From assembly GCA_027563935.2 (NCBI GenBank), contig CM050449.1:75884556-75948555 (forward strand): 64,000 nucleotides of DNA, in the 5' to 3' direction. A program made the position numbers and the translations under genes. The DNA comes from Costus lasius. Lineage: Eukaryota; Streptophyta; Magnoliopsida; Zingiberales; Costaceae. Position 1 is the first letter of the stretch, and each line of letters starts with the position of its first letter. Below, one piece after another: positions 22,181-33,862 of the stretch. The notes beneath the pieces were generated by a model. That model was not told where the DNA came from, did not search any database, and saw nothing but the letters and a program-made list of their open reading frames with translations.

Positions 22181-23881
22181 TGAAGGAACCCCTAATCAAA
22201 AGGGGGCAAAACCCTAAGCATGGCGCTAATGTAAAATATGCAAGCGGAAGCAAGGGTTCAAGATCATTTGCATGCCATATGTTCAACTATAATCGATTGA
22301 ATAGATTGAGATGAAAAATCATACCAACGCCATATGCTTGGAAGTCGGCTTGGATAAAGAGAACAAAGTAGATCTCCTCCACAAGTTCACACACAAGATG
22401 AAGATGCTTACTCCTTGCGGTCTCTTGTGCTAGCAAGACACCCAAGCCTTCAAGTGTCGAATGGAAGGGGATGATGAACCTCTTGGCCGAGCGCTCCTCT
22501 TGCTCAACCTCTCCTTCTCTTCGTCAATCACCACCCAACCAAAGTCGAATGCGTTGAAGAGAAGAGAGCAAACGCATATGCGTTTTTGGCATTGAAGTGA
22601 GTGAAACCGGCCCTTGATGACTTTCCATAAATGGAAGCTCATCAAGTCCATGCGCTCAATTCAACCCAAACGCATTTTAGGATTGAACCATGCGTTCACC
22701 ATTGTGAACCGGTTCAAGCCAAAATGTCAAATCGGCTTTGGTTCAACAAACCAAACCGAAATAGCTCTAGCCACTTGGTCTAGACCAAATTGAACCCCCA
22801 AGGCTCATGATCTAACCATTCATCATCTGATGCCCTTGATCTCTCCGATCTAGCATCACCTCTCTCGATCGAAGCTTACCGATCTCAAGTCCTAATCAAT
22901 CAAACATGATCAGACCAGATCTCACTTACAATCAGAGATTAAATCCCTTTAATCTGAACTCAAAGAATCCAGTCCATACGATCTGACTCAAGTAAGCCAT
23001 ATCACCAAATTGTGCGACCCTGAGGGTTTCCTCTAAATGTCGGTAACGATAACTTACGTTATCACGATCAGTGAGGGGTATCTAGCAACACATCACTGTC
23101 TCCCGATATAAAGGAAAGAGTCTTCCAAGACTACTCCCAAACCATAGCACAAGTGTGACTCAATTCACAAGGCATACATGTGTCCTTTGCCACTGGATGT
23201 TCTTATTGGACAAGCGGGTCAAGCTTGTAACTCCAATACGATGAGCATGATTAGATCAGATGCACATAGTCATCTGGGTATGGCCATACACTATCTCAAT
23301 CATCTCATATAGGGGGGGCCCTTAGAACACCACACTCCTTAAACAAGGAGACGGCAATCCTATGTCTATCACTAGTGCCCTAACCTGATTCAAGCTCACC
23401 ATCCAAAATAGTCTATAATCATTATATTTCAAATGATATTGAACTACCTCAAGACAATGACAATCATCATTTAGAAACACAAGTGATCTCAAGTCAGAGG
23501 ACATGTGCCACTTGCTGCTTACAAGGATCATTCACATTGTGACAAGCAATGGAATATCCCAGTAGGGTCTGTCCAGTACATCCAATGTACCCATGAGTCT
23601 ACATCTTATTCCATGCTCGAAGCATCCTATAAGATTAGCACTTATATTAGTCTCAATCATATCAAGGCTGTCTCATGTTCACCAAGATATCTCGACTAAG
23701 GACATATAGCCTGTCAGCCTAGCTGAACAGCTTTGAGACATTATTCAGAAGTACACTTATTACAGCAGACAAGGTAACAACCTGAATAACAACCATGCCT
23801 TTTATAAACATAAGAGTTTATTACATGATACTTATACAATCCCAAGGCCTCAAACATTAGCCTTAAGGGCATACCCCAACA
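22181..23881 (-). repeat. 5' LTR of B1
   Basis: Same length as, and nearly identical to, the LTR at 14757-16457. It carries the hairpin at 23048-23063. It would supply the promoter for the element. Confidence 0.93.
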
Positions 23882-23886
23882 TCCTT
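23882..23886. repeat. Target-site duplication of B1, right copy
   Basis: TCCTT, matching 14752-14756. Confidence 0.9.
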
Positions 23887-24296
23887 ATCAATTAGTTTAT
23901 GGTAAATCTTGTCATCTCCCTGTAGAACTCGAACATAAGGCATTCTGGGCAATCAAAGCATTAAACTTTGATTTAAAGAATGCGAGAGAAAAAAGAAGAC
24001 TACAGTTGAATGAGTTAGTTGAGATCAGACTTTCAGCTTATGAAAATGTAAAAAATTATAAGGAAAGAACCAAAAGATGGCATGATCGGCATATTTTTAG
24101 AAGGGATTTCCAACCAGGTGACTTTGTTCTTTTATTCAATTCTAGATTGAGACTTTTTCCTGGAAAACTTAAGTCTCGATGGTCTGGGCCTTTTCAGGTA
24201 AAGAAAGCCTATCCTTACGGAGCCGTGGATATATGGAGTGAAGAAACAGGAGAATTCAAGGTTAATGGTCAGAGACTTAAACACTATTATCAATAA
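23887..24296 (+). pseudogene. G1 integrase C-terminal part, separated by B1
   Basis: Continuation of the G1 pol gene. The sequence right after the TCCTT duplication encodes [20 protein letters not shown], the next block of an Athila integrase after TPIGMSP at 14756. It runs through a basic region with [14 protein letters not shown] and [20 protein letters not shown] to a TAA at 24294-24296. This part has no stop of its own. It is separated from its upstream half by 9.1 kb. Confidence 0.88.
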
Positions 24297-25590
24297 GAGC
24301 GAGTTGAAGAAAGGGAGAGTTTTTATTTGGATGAACCACTATCAAATCTGAGTGTTAAAGGGTCAAGCTAAAGACCTTTAAATTAGCTTTTCTTGGGAGG
24401 CAACCGAAGCTTTCTAACTTTAGTTCACTTCCTTTAATTTACTTTTATCTTAGTTTCACCTTAGCATTAATTTTTATTTTTAAGAATAAGCATGGAGAGG
24501 AAGAAAACTCGACTCAAAGGGTTGACACAATTTTGTAAGTATCCCCTTCCATTCACCTTTTGGATTTCATCATTGACTCTTATTTTTGTGTCTACCACCA
24601 CTACTTCATCTACATGAAAATATTTTGATTAATGTGATATGTGATCATGTTTTGAGATGTGATTGATGATTTTTGATGATGAATGAACTCAAATCCATGA
24701 TTAGAGATATAGCCCCATCATGTTAAATTTATTTCTTCAATACATATTTGTCTATTGAAATATGAAATTAGTTGATGCATGAAATTTTTGGAGGTATTGT
24801 TTGAAGAATAAAATCTAAAAGTGAGACTTTTCTTTTGAATAAAATGAGTATATGAGTTTGATTTATGAATTGAGATCAATTGATCAACCTAGTAGATGTT
24901 TAGTCTATTCCTGTTATTTGTTGGGAGATAAGAATCCAAGATCCACAAAATCAAGGTGAGGACCCCCCTACTTGGCACTGTGGGAAAGCGCAGTGGTACC
25001 GAAGGTCATGGGTTGAAGCAATAAATTGAAAAAGTATGTATCTATGTGGGTACATGCCATGAGAGAAATCATTTCACATAAACTCCGCTGTCCTTAGTGA
25101 ATTCTTTCCAAATTAGAGGATATGAGTTCAATTGCATTGATTATGTGATCCGTGCACTCTAATCTCGTCACCAGAAAAAAGGTGGTAATCGAGTTAGAGA
25201 ATGTGAATGATGCAAAAAGAAATGAAAAAGTATGTATCTATGTGGGTACATGCTCAAAAAAAAAGAGTGGAAAAAGATCTTGGAAACCTAATTCATGTAA
25301 ACAAAAGCATGATAGATTTGAACTGAAATTGGGTGAAATCATGAGATTGAAAATTCTATTTATTGTACATGTTGCGAAGTCTTATTTGATCGAATTGTGG
25401 ATCTAGTGGATTGAGTTCTAAAGATGATATGCTTATTTGAAGTTTTATAAATCAATTGATAGAATTTTTCATTGATGGGTTGTATTTTAGAAATTTATTG
25501 AGCATGAAAAGGTTATTCTTTTAATCAAATTTTGATTTCAAAATTGTGATTTTTGCTTGAGAACAAGCAAAGTTTCAGCCTTATGTATTT
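24297..25590 (+). other. G1 3' noncoding internal region
   Basis: About 1.3 kb between integrase and right LTR. No env-like gene is visible. It holds a stem-loop at 24976-24995 and a direct repeat of about 30 bp (near 25027 and 25224, core AAGTATGTATCTATGTGGG). It ends with an AACAAGCAAAG motif before the LTR, as in A2. No clear long polypurine run precedes the LTR. An open frame at 25152-25406 matches nothing I know. Confidence 0.7.
24976..24995 (+). other. Athila 3'-region stem-loop, G1 copy
   Basis: CACTG, ten unpaired bases, CAGTG, flanked by CTACTTGG and GTACC. The same flanks and pairing occur in A2 at 40588-40608. Confidence 0.5.
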
Positions 25591-27508
25591 TGATGACACC
25601 AAAATATATAGTATATTTTGTATCATTTCAGACATATTTTCATGCTAAATTGAGGATCTTTTGCTTGTTTTCATGATAAATTCATCGAATATTGCAAAGT
25701 CTACTTCTGTTTTGATTTTTCTCAATTTTCAGGTAAAAAGGCACTATTTCAGAGAGTTTTCAAGAAAAATCAAATACATAGAAGAATTACCATCATCAAG
25801 AGGAAATCACCCAAGAAATTTCATGCAAAACGGAGCAAGTCAGCATATTACGGCAGTGCCGTAATCCATTTTATGGTACCGTAATTTCAGACAGTACCAT
25901 AAATCCGAGCTCTGCCGTATTTTGAGGAGTTTGTAAAAAGAGAGTTCTTCAGATTTTATGGCACCGCCGTGAACAATATTACGGTACCGCATTTCATAGT
26001 GCTTCAGAACAGAAACTTCACCTGATTTTACGCCACTACCGTAAAGGATTACACGGGCCGTATTTTCCGATCACTTCCGAACCGAAAGTTTCCTCGATTT
26101 TATGGCAGCACCGTAAACCTGATTATGGTGCCGTAATTCCCAGACGACATCAGAACAAAAGACTCGAGCGATTTTACGGTAGTGCCGTAAAGTATTCCAC
26201 TGCAGTAATTCCTATTCTGAACGCGATGCCAAGTCAACTTCGACGCCCGATTTTTGTGGAGAGGATTGCGGGCGATCCAGAACTCTAAATTGGATATCAT
26301 AAGAAGCAAAAGAGGAGCTTTTGAGGGGGGAATTAGGCATACACCGGAAGCCCCAATTTTCATCCACTATCGAGGGAGAAATTGTGATTCACGTCGTTGC
26401 CTAGGCTTTTGCCGCCGCGCTCGATCCAGACGATCTCCGGCCGTGATTTTTCTGCTGAAGCTTCATGTGAAGGAGGAGACAACACACCAGAAGTTTCAGA
26501 TCGAAAGGAAATCAATTGGAAGAGAAATCGAAGAAAAAAGAGTCACCGACACTGTTCATCGACATTCTTTGCAAATTACGGCTATGAAATACTTCACAGC
26601 TGTGCTGTATTTTCTAAACTTCTCTTTTCCTTTTTATTTTCGATCTTCTGAAACCATGACTCATTGTAATTCCTTCACGATAATAGCTTAAACTACTTTT
26701 GGGACATGGGGGAGTAATTCACTTAATTTCCAATGACTAGATGACTACTTTTTCAATATTTCGTTGCGTTTAATCTTAGCATGATGATTTTGCTCATGTG
26801 ATATTTGTGCTAAGACTCTCTATAAGTCCATGTTACTAATTATGTTCTTAGAATTTTCGCTGTTGACTGAAAGGTAATTGCTTGAGAATTTGGAACCCTA
26901 GAATTGCATGTTAGGAACCCTTCCTTAGGTTAGATCCAACTTGATCTATTCTAGTAGAATAATTGCCATGATTATAACATGAATCTATAGATCGATGTCT
27001 ATTTGTCAAACGTGGAGATTTTGTGCGAAAGCAATGATCGAAACGTTGGAGATCTATGAGTAAAACTAGTGTCGAGACTCAGATGCACGAAAGTGATCCT
27101 TGAGACTCCACTAGAGGTTATCAACCTAGAATTCGGATGCACGAAAGTGATCCTTGAGTTCTTTATTTGATGATTTACTTATCTTCAGTGTTGGGATGAA
27201 TCTTGTGCGAAAGTGAAGATAAATCCCTGTGCGGTTGTTTGCACGAAAGTGAAACAATCCTTTTATTAAGTAAATTACATCTTCATCATGATAAAATTGA
27301 ACTGACGAAATCCTTATTCATATCCAGTCATAAAAGTTAAAGTGAATGAAACCCTAGTCCCAGCTTTTCTCTCTGATAATTCCGTTTTAGTTTCCGATTG
27401 CTATTTTTCACTACTTTGAATTGCCTAGATAGTAAGAAATCGACTATTTGGTATTCGACAACATAGGTCTCTGCGGGTTCGATATCTTAATTATTACTTC
27501 GAGTATCC
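25591..27508 (+). repeat. Right LTR of G1, 3' end truncated
   Basis: Begins TGATGACACC and matches the left LTR until GAGTATCC at 27501-27508, then diverges. About 23 bp or more of the LTR end is missing. Differences from the left LTR are spread throughout. Confidence 0.8.
25845..26250 (+). repeat. 72-bp tandem repeats in G1 right LTR
   Basis: Unit starts at 25953, 26025, 26097 and 26171, the same spacing as in the left LTR. The dyads are partly decayed by single-base changes. Confidence 0.75.
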
Positions 27509-27552
27509 GTCGTAGTTTAGAAGCTGTTGATGATGACATCCATTCTGATGAT
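27509..27552 (+). repeat. D-type LTR remnant after G1
   Basis: GATGACATCCATTCTGATGA and preceding bases match the D LTR, as seen in reverse near 6150-6190. This is the other side of the G1 insertion target. The sequence then departs from the D LTR. Confidence 0.55.
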
Positions 27553-27557
27553 CCTCT

Positions 27558-27806
27558 GGTTTAGTACTCTAGGGTAGTGGAGACTGTGATATTGAAAGCA
27601 TGAGACGGTCTTTAGACGTGGGAAGATAAAATGTGACTGGAGGAAACCTCGAAGAAAACCAGATGGAATTGATGATGGTCCTTAGGTTCAATGCTCTAGG
27701 GTAGTGGAGACCATGATGCTGAAAGCGTAAGAGGGTCTTTAGATGAGGGAAGTTCAAACGTGATCGAAGGGAAACCTCAAAGAAAACCCGATGGAAATGA
27801 TGATGC
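27558..27806 (+). repeat. 127-bp tandem duplication
   Basis: Two diverged copies, starting at 27558 and 27685, share CTCTAGGGTAGTGGAGAC, GGGTCTTTAGA-type and GAAACCTC blocks. Roughly one base in five differs. The rest of 27553-27919 holds nothing I recognise. Confidence 0.7.
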
Positions 27807-27919
27807 AGATACATATTTGAGCAATACCAGATGTTTCGAGGAGAAATGGCATGAAAACTATACTCAAAATAAGTACTAACCTCTCGTAGAGCGAAATTTT
27901 AAGCAAGCAAGCAACATAG

Positions 27920-28259
27920 TGTTTGGAAACCCGGGGATATTTTACAATTTTTTATACAAACAATACAAAACACAGCGGAAGCATATCCCCGAAATGGGCT
28001 AGTCCCAAAAACCCAATGGATTGTCTTGCGAAGGGGGTCAACACAATGTAGTTAGTAAGTACCTAGGAGCAAGAAGATGCGATGCTAGTGTATGCGCCCA
28101 AGCGTATGCCCTCTGCAATCTCACACACAGAGATGCCTCGAGTCCTCTTCTTCCACCCCTAGTGCTAGCCTCAGGAAGAAGATCCAAGCTATTGGTGCCC
28201 TTCTACAAAGCTTGCGCTACCTTATAGGGAAGATTCGCCAATGGAGAAGAAGGATGAAG
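27920..28259 (-). repeat. C2 3' LTR, distal part
   Basis: Reverse complement of the C LTR end; starts TGTTTGGAAACCCGGGG. It is interrupted at 28259 by B2 and continues at 37404. It includes the left TGAAG duplication copy at 28255-28259. Confidence 0.85.
28255..28259. repeat. Target-site duplication of B2, left copy
   Basis: TGAAG, repeated at 37399-37403. Confidence 0.88.
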
Positions 28260-29957
28260 TGAAGGAACCCCTAAGGAAGGGGGCAAAAACCCTAAGCATG
28301 GCGCAAATAAAATGTATGCAAGCGGAAGCAAGGGTTTGAAGGGTTTGAAGAACCGTTGCATGCCATATATTCAACTATCATGGATTGATAAGAAGAAGGG
28401 GAGATCCATACCAATGCCATAGGCTTGGAAATCGGCTTGGATGAAGAGAACAAGTTAGGTCTCCTCCACAAGTCCACACACAAGATGAGGGATGGCTACC
28501 CTTTAGGATCTTCCTTGTGCTAGCAAGAGATCCCCTTTCGGTCCTTGTCGTGTGGGATGATGAGATGTCCCTTTTTCGAGAGCTTCTCTTGGATGAACCA
28601 TCCTCTCTTCGTCAACCACCAACGAAAGAGCTAGGCGTTGAAAAGAAAAACACTCAACGCATAAGCGTTTTAGCATTGAAGCAAAACCGGCCTTGATGAC
28701 TTTCCATAAATGGAAGTCAATCAAGCCTTGCGTTCAATCCAACCCAAAACGCATATGGCTTTGAACCAAGCATTCACCCTTGTGAACCGGTTCAAGCCAA
28801 ATCATCCAATCGGCTTTGGTTCATTAAACCAAACCAAAATAGCTCAAGCCATTTGGTCTAGACCAAATCGAACCCCAAGGCTCATGATCTAACCATTCAT
28901 CTCCTGATGCCCCTGATCTCTCCGATCTAGCATCACCTCTCTCGATCGAAGCTTACCGATCTCAAGCCCTAATCAATCAAACATGATCAGACCAGATCTC
29001 ACTTACAATCAGAGATTAAATCCCTTTAATCTGAACTCAAAGAATCCAGTCCACACGATCTGACTCAAGTAAGCCATATCATCAAATTGTGCGACCCTGA
29101 GGGTTTCCCTTAAATGTCGGTAACGATAACTTACGTTATCACGATCAGTGAGGGGTATCTAGCAACACATCACTGTCTCCCGATATAAAGGAAAGAGTCT
29201 TCCAAGACTACTCCCAAACCATTGCACAAGTGTGACTCCATTCACAAGGCATACATGTGTCCTTTGCCACTGGATGTTCTTATTGGACAAGCGGGTCAAG
29301 CTTGTAACTCCAATACGATGAGCATGAGTAGATCAGATGCACATTGTCATCTGGGTATGGCCATACACTATCTCAATCATCTCATATAGGGGGCCCAGTA
29401 GAACATCACACTCCTTAAACAAGGAGACGGCAATCCTATGTCTATCACTAGTGCCCTAACCTGATTCAAGCCCACCATCCAAGATAGTCTATAATCATTA
29501 TGTTTCAAATGATATTGAACTACCTCAAGACAATGACAATCATCATTTAGAAACACAAGCGATCTCAAGTCAGAGGACATGTGCCACTTGCTGCTTACAA
29601 GGATCATTCACATTGTGACAAGCAATGGAATATCCCAGTAGGGTCTGTCCAGTACATCCAATGTACCCATGAGTCTACATCTTATTTCATGCTCGAAGCA
29701 TCCTATAAGATCAGCACTCATATTAGTCTCAATCATATCGAGGCTGTCTCATGTTCACCAAGATATCTCGACTAAGGACTTACAGCCTGTCAGCCTAGCT
29801 GAACAGCTTTGAGACATTATCCAGAAGTACACTTATTACAGCAGACAAGGTAACAACCTGAATAATAACCATGCCTTTTATAAACTTAAGAGTTTCTTAC
29901 ATGATACTTATACAATCCCAAGGCCTCAAACATTAGCCTTAAGGGCATACCCCAACA
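28260..29957 (-). repeat. 3' LTR of B2
   Basis: Minus-strand LTR start TGTTGGGGTATGCCC at 29957. It contains the hairpin at 29125-29140. Same length as 35701-37398. Confidence 0.93.
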
Positions 29958-29968
29958 ATCTCCCACTT
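29958..29968 (-). other. Polypurine tract of B2
   Basis: AAGTGGGAGAT on the minus strand, abutting the LTR. Confidence 0.88.
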
Positions 29969-29977
29969 GCACTTAAT

Positions 29978-32900
29978 CTAATGGTTGAGAAATCTCAAAC
30001 CCATGTTATTACAGTGCTTCTCATGCTTCTGCTGCGCCAGAGGCTTGGTAAGCGGGTCTGCCAGATTGTCATCTGTATGAACCTTGCATATTTTGATCTC
30101 GCCTCGATCAATGATTTCCCGGATCAAGTGAAACCGTCTCTGTATGTGCTTGGACTTCTGGTGCGACCGTGGTTCCTTTGCTTGTGCTATTACTCCAGTG
30201 TTATCACAGAAGATAACCAAAGGATCGGCACTCGAAGGAACGACACCAAGTTCTCTCACGAACTTACGAATCCACACTGCCTCCTTGGATGCTTCCGAGG
30301 CTGCAACATACTCGGCTTCTGTTGTGGAATCAGCAACAGTTGACTGTTTGAAACTTTTCCACACCACTGCTCCACCATTCAAGCTGAAAACATAGCCTGA
30401 TTGCGATCGGAAATCATCCTGGTCCGACTGGAACGAAGCATCAGTATATCCCTCTATACTGAGTTCTTCCTGACCACCATATATCAAGAACATATCTTTG
30501 GTCCTCCGCAGATATTTTAAGATGTTCTTGACCGCAATCCAGTGCGCCAAACCTGGATTACTTTGGAATCGACTGGTCACGCTTAACCCGTAAGCGACGT
30601 CTGGGCGAGTACACAACATCGCATACATAATGGACCCAATAGCCGAAGCATAAGGCGTATTGTCCATTTCATCTTTCTCAGTCTGTGTTTGTGGACACTG
30701 ACTCTTCGAAAGATTCAGACCATGTCTGACTGGAAGATATCCACGTTTAGAATTCTCTAAATGGAATCTCTCCAGGACCTTATCGATGTAAGTACTCTGG
30801 CACAACCCGAGAAGCCTCTTAGATCTATCCCGGTAGATCTTCACACCTAATACATAGGCTGCTTCTCCTAGATCTTTCATCTGGAAACATTTTCCTAACC
30901 ATGCCTTAACAGCATGCAGTTCAGGAATATCATTTCCAATGATCAAGATATCATCGACGTAGAGGATTAGGAATGTAATTACGCTCCCACTAAACCTCTT
31001 ATATACACACGGGTCATCCTCGTTCTTGATGAAACCAAACTCAGAGATTGATTCATCAAAACGAATATTCCAGCTTCTTGATGCTTGTTTAAGTCCATAA
31101 ATGGACTTCTTTAACTTGCATATTTTATGACGATCTGATGGATTAGTGAAACCCTCCGGTTGTGTCATATACACATCCTCATCCAGATTTCCATTAAGGA
31201 AAGCTGTCTTCACATCCATCTGCCAGATCTCATAATCGTAATATGCTGCTATCGCGAAAAGAATCCGAATAGACTTAAACATGGCTACAGGTGAGAAAGT
31301 TTCATCATAATCTATCCCGTAGATTTGTTTGAAACCTTTCGCAACTAGCCTGCCTTTATAGGTAACCACGTTACCATCCATGTCAATCTTCTTCTTGAAG
31401 ATCCATTTACAGCCTATAGGGATTACACCCGGAGGCGGATCAACCAAATCCCAGACTTGGTTATCTGACATGGAGTCCATCTCGGCTCGCATAGCGTCAA
31501 GCCATCTAGCTGACTCCGGTCCACTGACCGCATCCGCATAAGTTAGGGGTTCATCATAATCAATGATGTAGACTCCGTCATAGCGCTCAGGCTGTCGACG
31601 GATCCTACCCGATCTTCGCGGTTCCCGTGATATCTGAGCCTCAGGTTGTTCAGTAACCTGATCTACCAGCTCAGGCACATCCAACTCTGCTTGACTACTT
31701 TGTCCTTCCTCTGGATTCTCATCCAGCTTTATTTCTCTCCCACTGGCCTCTTGCAGAAGAAACTCCTTCTCAAGAAATATGGCCGTCCGAGCAACAAATA
31801 CCTTGTTCTCTTTGGGATCGTAGAAATAATAACCCTTAGTTTCCTTAGGGTAACCGACAAAGATACATTTGTCAGATCTGCTCTCTAGTTTCCCAGAGGC
31901 GAGCTTTTTGACATAAGCCTCGCAACCCCAGATCCTGATAAATGTCAAGCTAGGCTGTTTCCCATACCATAACTCATATGGTGTCTTTGAAACTGCCTTG
32001 GATGGCACTCGGTTTAGTACCTTTGCAGCTGTTTCCAGTGCAAAACCCCAAAAGGAATATGGAAGAGTAGCCTGACTCATCATAGAACGAACCATGTCTA
32101 GTAACGTTCTATTTCTCCTCTCGGACACACCATTCCATTGTGGTGTTCCTGGCGGAGTGAGCTGTGAGATAATCCCACACTCCTTCAGATAGTCAGTAAA
32201 CGCATGACTCAGGTATTCTCCACCTCGATCAGAACGAAGTGCTTTGATATTTCGGCCTAGCTGATTTTGTACTTCATTTTTGAACTCTTTGAACTTGTCA
32301 AAAGATTCACTTTTATGTCTCATCAAATAGACATACCCATACCTACTGAAATCATCAGTAAAGGTAATGAAGTACTGATAGCCACCTCTGGCATGTTTAC
32401 TAAAAGGCCCACACACATCACTGTGTATAAGGTCCAGTAAACCTGAAGTCCTTTGACCTTTATTAGAAAAAGGAGACTTCGTCATTTTACCCATCAAACA
32501 AGCTTTGCATGTATCAATCTCCTCACAGGAGAATGATCCCAGCAGTCCATGTTCATGCAACCGCTTAATGCGCTTCTCATTTATATGGCCTAAACGACTA
32601 TGCCATAGCAAGGTGCTGTCATCAGCATACTTGGCTTTCTTATTATCAATGTTTTGTATAGAATTTTCCATGTCCAACATGTATAACCCATTGTTAATTG
32701 AACCAGTTGCATACACAATATTATCAAAAGAAAGTACACACTTTGAAATCTTGCATTCAAAGGCAAATCCTTTCCTGACAAGAGCAGGAATAGAGATAAT
32801 ATTCTTGGTAATACTGGGTACAAAATAACAATTGTTTAATTCTAATACAATGCCAGATGGTAAGGAAATGAAATAGTCTCCTACAGCAACAGCAGCAACC

Positions 32901-33862
32901 CGTGCCCCGTTTCCAACGCGTAGGTCTACCTCAAGCTGTCCCACCTGCCTTCTTCTCTTGAGTTCCTGCACATTTGAACAAATGTGAACTCCACATGCAG
33001 TGTCCAACACCCATGAAATAGAAGAAGAAGATAACATGACCTCAGTCACATATATACCTGAGCCAGAAGCGATGCTTCCCCTCTTATCTCCTTGGAGCGC
33101 TTTACAGTCCTTTTTCCAGTGACCCAGCTGGCCACAGTGGAAACACCTGTTGTCCTTCGACCGCTTCACCTTCTGTTTCAGGGCCTTGCTGTAATTCTTG
33201 ACAGGGGCCTTGCCCTTCTTCCCCTTCTTCTTGTTCCTCGAAGGAACCATCAAGATAGAGGTTGAAGGCTTACCCTTCAGAGTTTCCTCAGTGGTCAAGA
33301 GCATATTCAGCAGCTCTGCCGGCGTACAATCGATCTTGTTCATATTAAAGTTAATAATGAACGCATCGAAAGAGGGCGGAAGAGACTGCAGAATAATGTC
33401 CACAGCAAGCTCCTGGTTGATGGTATGCCCCAGTTTCTCCAGAGCCTCCTTGTGCCCAATCATCTTGAGCACGTGAGCTCCCACCGGGCTCCCCTCAGCC
33501 AGTTTGCTCTGAAAGAAGAGCTTCGTCAGATTATAGCGTTCAGTCCTCGCCTGTGCAGCATACAGCATCTTGAGGTTCGCTATAATTTCTATAGCCGACA
33601 TATCCTCATGCTGACGCTGCAGCGGTGGCGTCATAGACGCAAGCATCAGGCAAGCGACATCAATGCTATCATTGACGTGCTTTTCGTAGGCATCCCGAAC
33701 CGCCCTTGCGGCGTTCGGAGCGGGCTGCGGCGGTATCGCCGTCTCGAGGACATACAGTTTCCTCTCTGCCTTAAGAACGATCTTAAGGTGTCCGAACCAG
33801 TCAGAGAAGTTCGGCCCAGCAAACTTCTCCCTTTCCAGTAGGGATCGCACATTGAAGCTCAT
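29978..33862 (-). CDS. B2 copia gag-pol polyprotein, intact (1294 aa)
   Basis: Unbroken polyprotein colinear with that of B1 at every catalytic position: the CCHC knuckle, DTA protease, H/H/C/C finger, D482-D545-E581 integrase, YVDD reverse transcriptase and the RNase H acidic residues. It differs from B1 at about twenty residues, mostly between 203 and 489 (for example 310 H to L, 445 Y to C, 466-467 PH to SN), plus 1224 A to V beside an RNase H aspartate. The first 200 gag residues are identical. No stop or frameshift. It is expected to be functional; expression is not shown by sequence. Confidence 0.96.
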   Translation of the reverse strand: MSFNVRSLLEREKFAGPNFSDWFGHLKIVLKAERKLYVLETAIPPQPAPNAARAVRDAYEKHVNDSIDVACLMLASMTPPLQRQHEDMSAIEIIANLKMLYAAQARTERYNLTKLFFQSKLAEGSPVGAHVLKMIGHKEALEKLGHTINQELAVDIILQSLPPSFDAFIINFNMNKIDCTPAELLNMLLTTEETLKGKPSTSILMVPSRNKKKGKKGKAPVKNYSKALKQKVKRSKDNRCFHCGQLGHWKKDCKALQGDKRGSIASGSGIYVTEVMLSSSSISWVLDTACGVHICSNVQELKRRRQVGQLEVDLRVGNGARVAAVAVGDYFISLPSGIVLELNNCYFVPSITKNIISIPALVRKGFAFECKISKCVLSFDNIVYATGSINNGLYMLDMENSIQNIDNKKAKYADDSTLLWHSRLGHINEKRIKRLHEHGLLGSFSCEEIDTCKACLMGKMTKSPFSNKGQRTSGLLDLIHSDVCGPFSKHARGGYQYFITFTDDFSRYGYVYLMRHKSESFDKFKEFKNEVQNQLGRNIKALRSDRGGEYLSHAFTDYLKECGIISQLTPPGTPQWNGVSERRNRTLLDMVRSMMSQATLPYSFWGFALETAAKVLNRVPSKAVSKTPYELWYGKQPSLTFIRIWGCEAYVKKLASGKLESRSDKCIFVGYPKETKGYYFYDPKENKVFVARTAIFLEKEFLLQEASGREIKLDENPEEGQSSQAELDVPELVDQVTEQPEAQISREPRRSGRIRRQPERYDGVYIIDYDEPLTYADAVSGPESARWLDAMRAEMDSMSDNQVWDLVDPPPGVIPIGCKWIFKKKIDMDGNVVTYKGRLVAKGFKQIYGIDYDETFSPVAMFKSIRILFAIAAYYDYEIWQMDVKTAFLNGNLDEDVYMTQPEGFTNPSDRHKICKLKKSIYGLKQASRSWNIRFDESISEFGFIKNEDDPCVYKRFSGSVITFLILYVDDILIIGNDIPELHAVKAWLGKCFQMKDLGEAAYVLGVKIYRDRSKRLLGLCQSTYIDKVLERFHLENSKRGYLPVRHGLNLSKSQCPQTQTEKDEMDNTPYASAIGSIMYAMLCTRPDVAYGLSVTSRFQSNPGLAHWIAVKNILKYLRRTKDMFLIYGGQEELSIEGYTDASFQSDQDDFRSQSGYVFSLNGGAVVWKSFKQSTVADSTTEAEYVAASEASKEAVWIRKFVRELGVVPSSADPLVIFCDNTGVIAQAKEPRSHQKSKHIQRRFHLIREIIDRGEIKICKVHTDDNLADPLTKPLAQQKHEKHCNNMGLRFLNH

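Larger units (their letters stand above)
14757..23881 (-). mobile_element. Intact copia element B1 inside the G1 integrase
   Basis: Complete 9125-bp Ty1/copia retrotransposon on the minus strand. Two LTRs of exactly 1701 bp, PBS, PPT, a full-length polyprotein and a perfect TCCTT duplication are present. The LTRs look identical apart from one difference I noticed (15791 T against 23215 C), so insertion is very recent. The interrupted G1 reading frame resumes directly after the duplication, which confirms the boundaries. Confidence 0.95.
8139..27508 (+). mobile_element. Athila-type Ty3/gypsy element G1, split by B1
   Basis: LTR retrotransposon of about 10.2 kb once B1 (9125 bp plus one TCCTT copy) is subtracted. 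It has a left LTR, a TGGCGCC-type PBS, an Athila-like gag, a pol with protease, RT, RNase H and integrase, a 1.3-kb 3' noncoding region and a right LTR missing its last bases. Clade assignment rests on the gag sequence style, the protease motif [10 protein letters not shown] and the PBS. The two LTRs differ at several percent of positions by eye, so it is much older than B1. All genes are broken. Confidence 0.85.

Noticed and set aside
25152..25406. Open frame after the G1 integrase as an env-like gene.
   Set aside because: Only 84 codons, no signal or membrane segment of the expected kind, and it overlaps a repeated noncoding segment.
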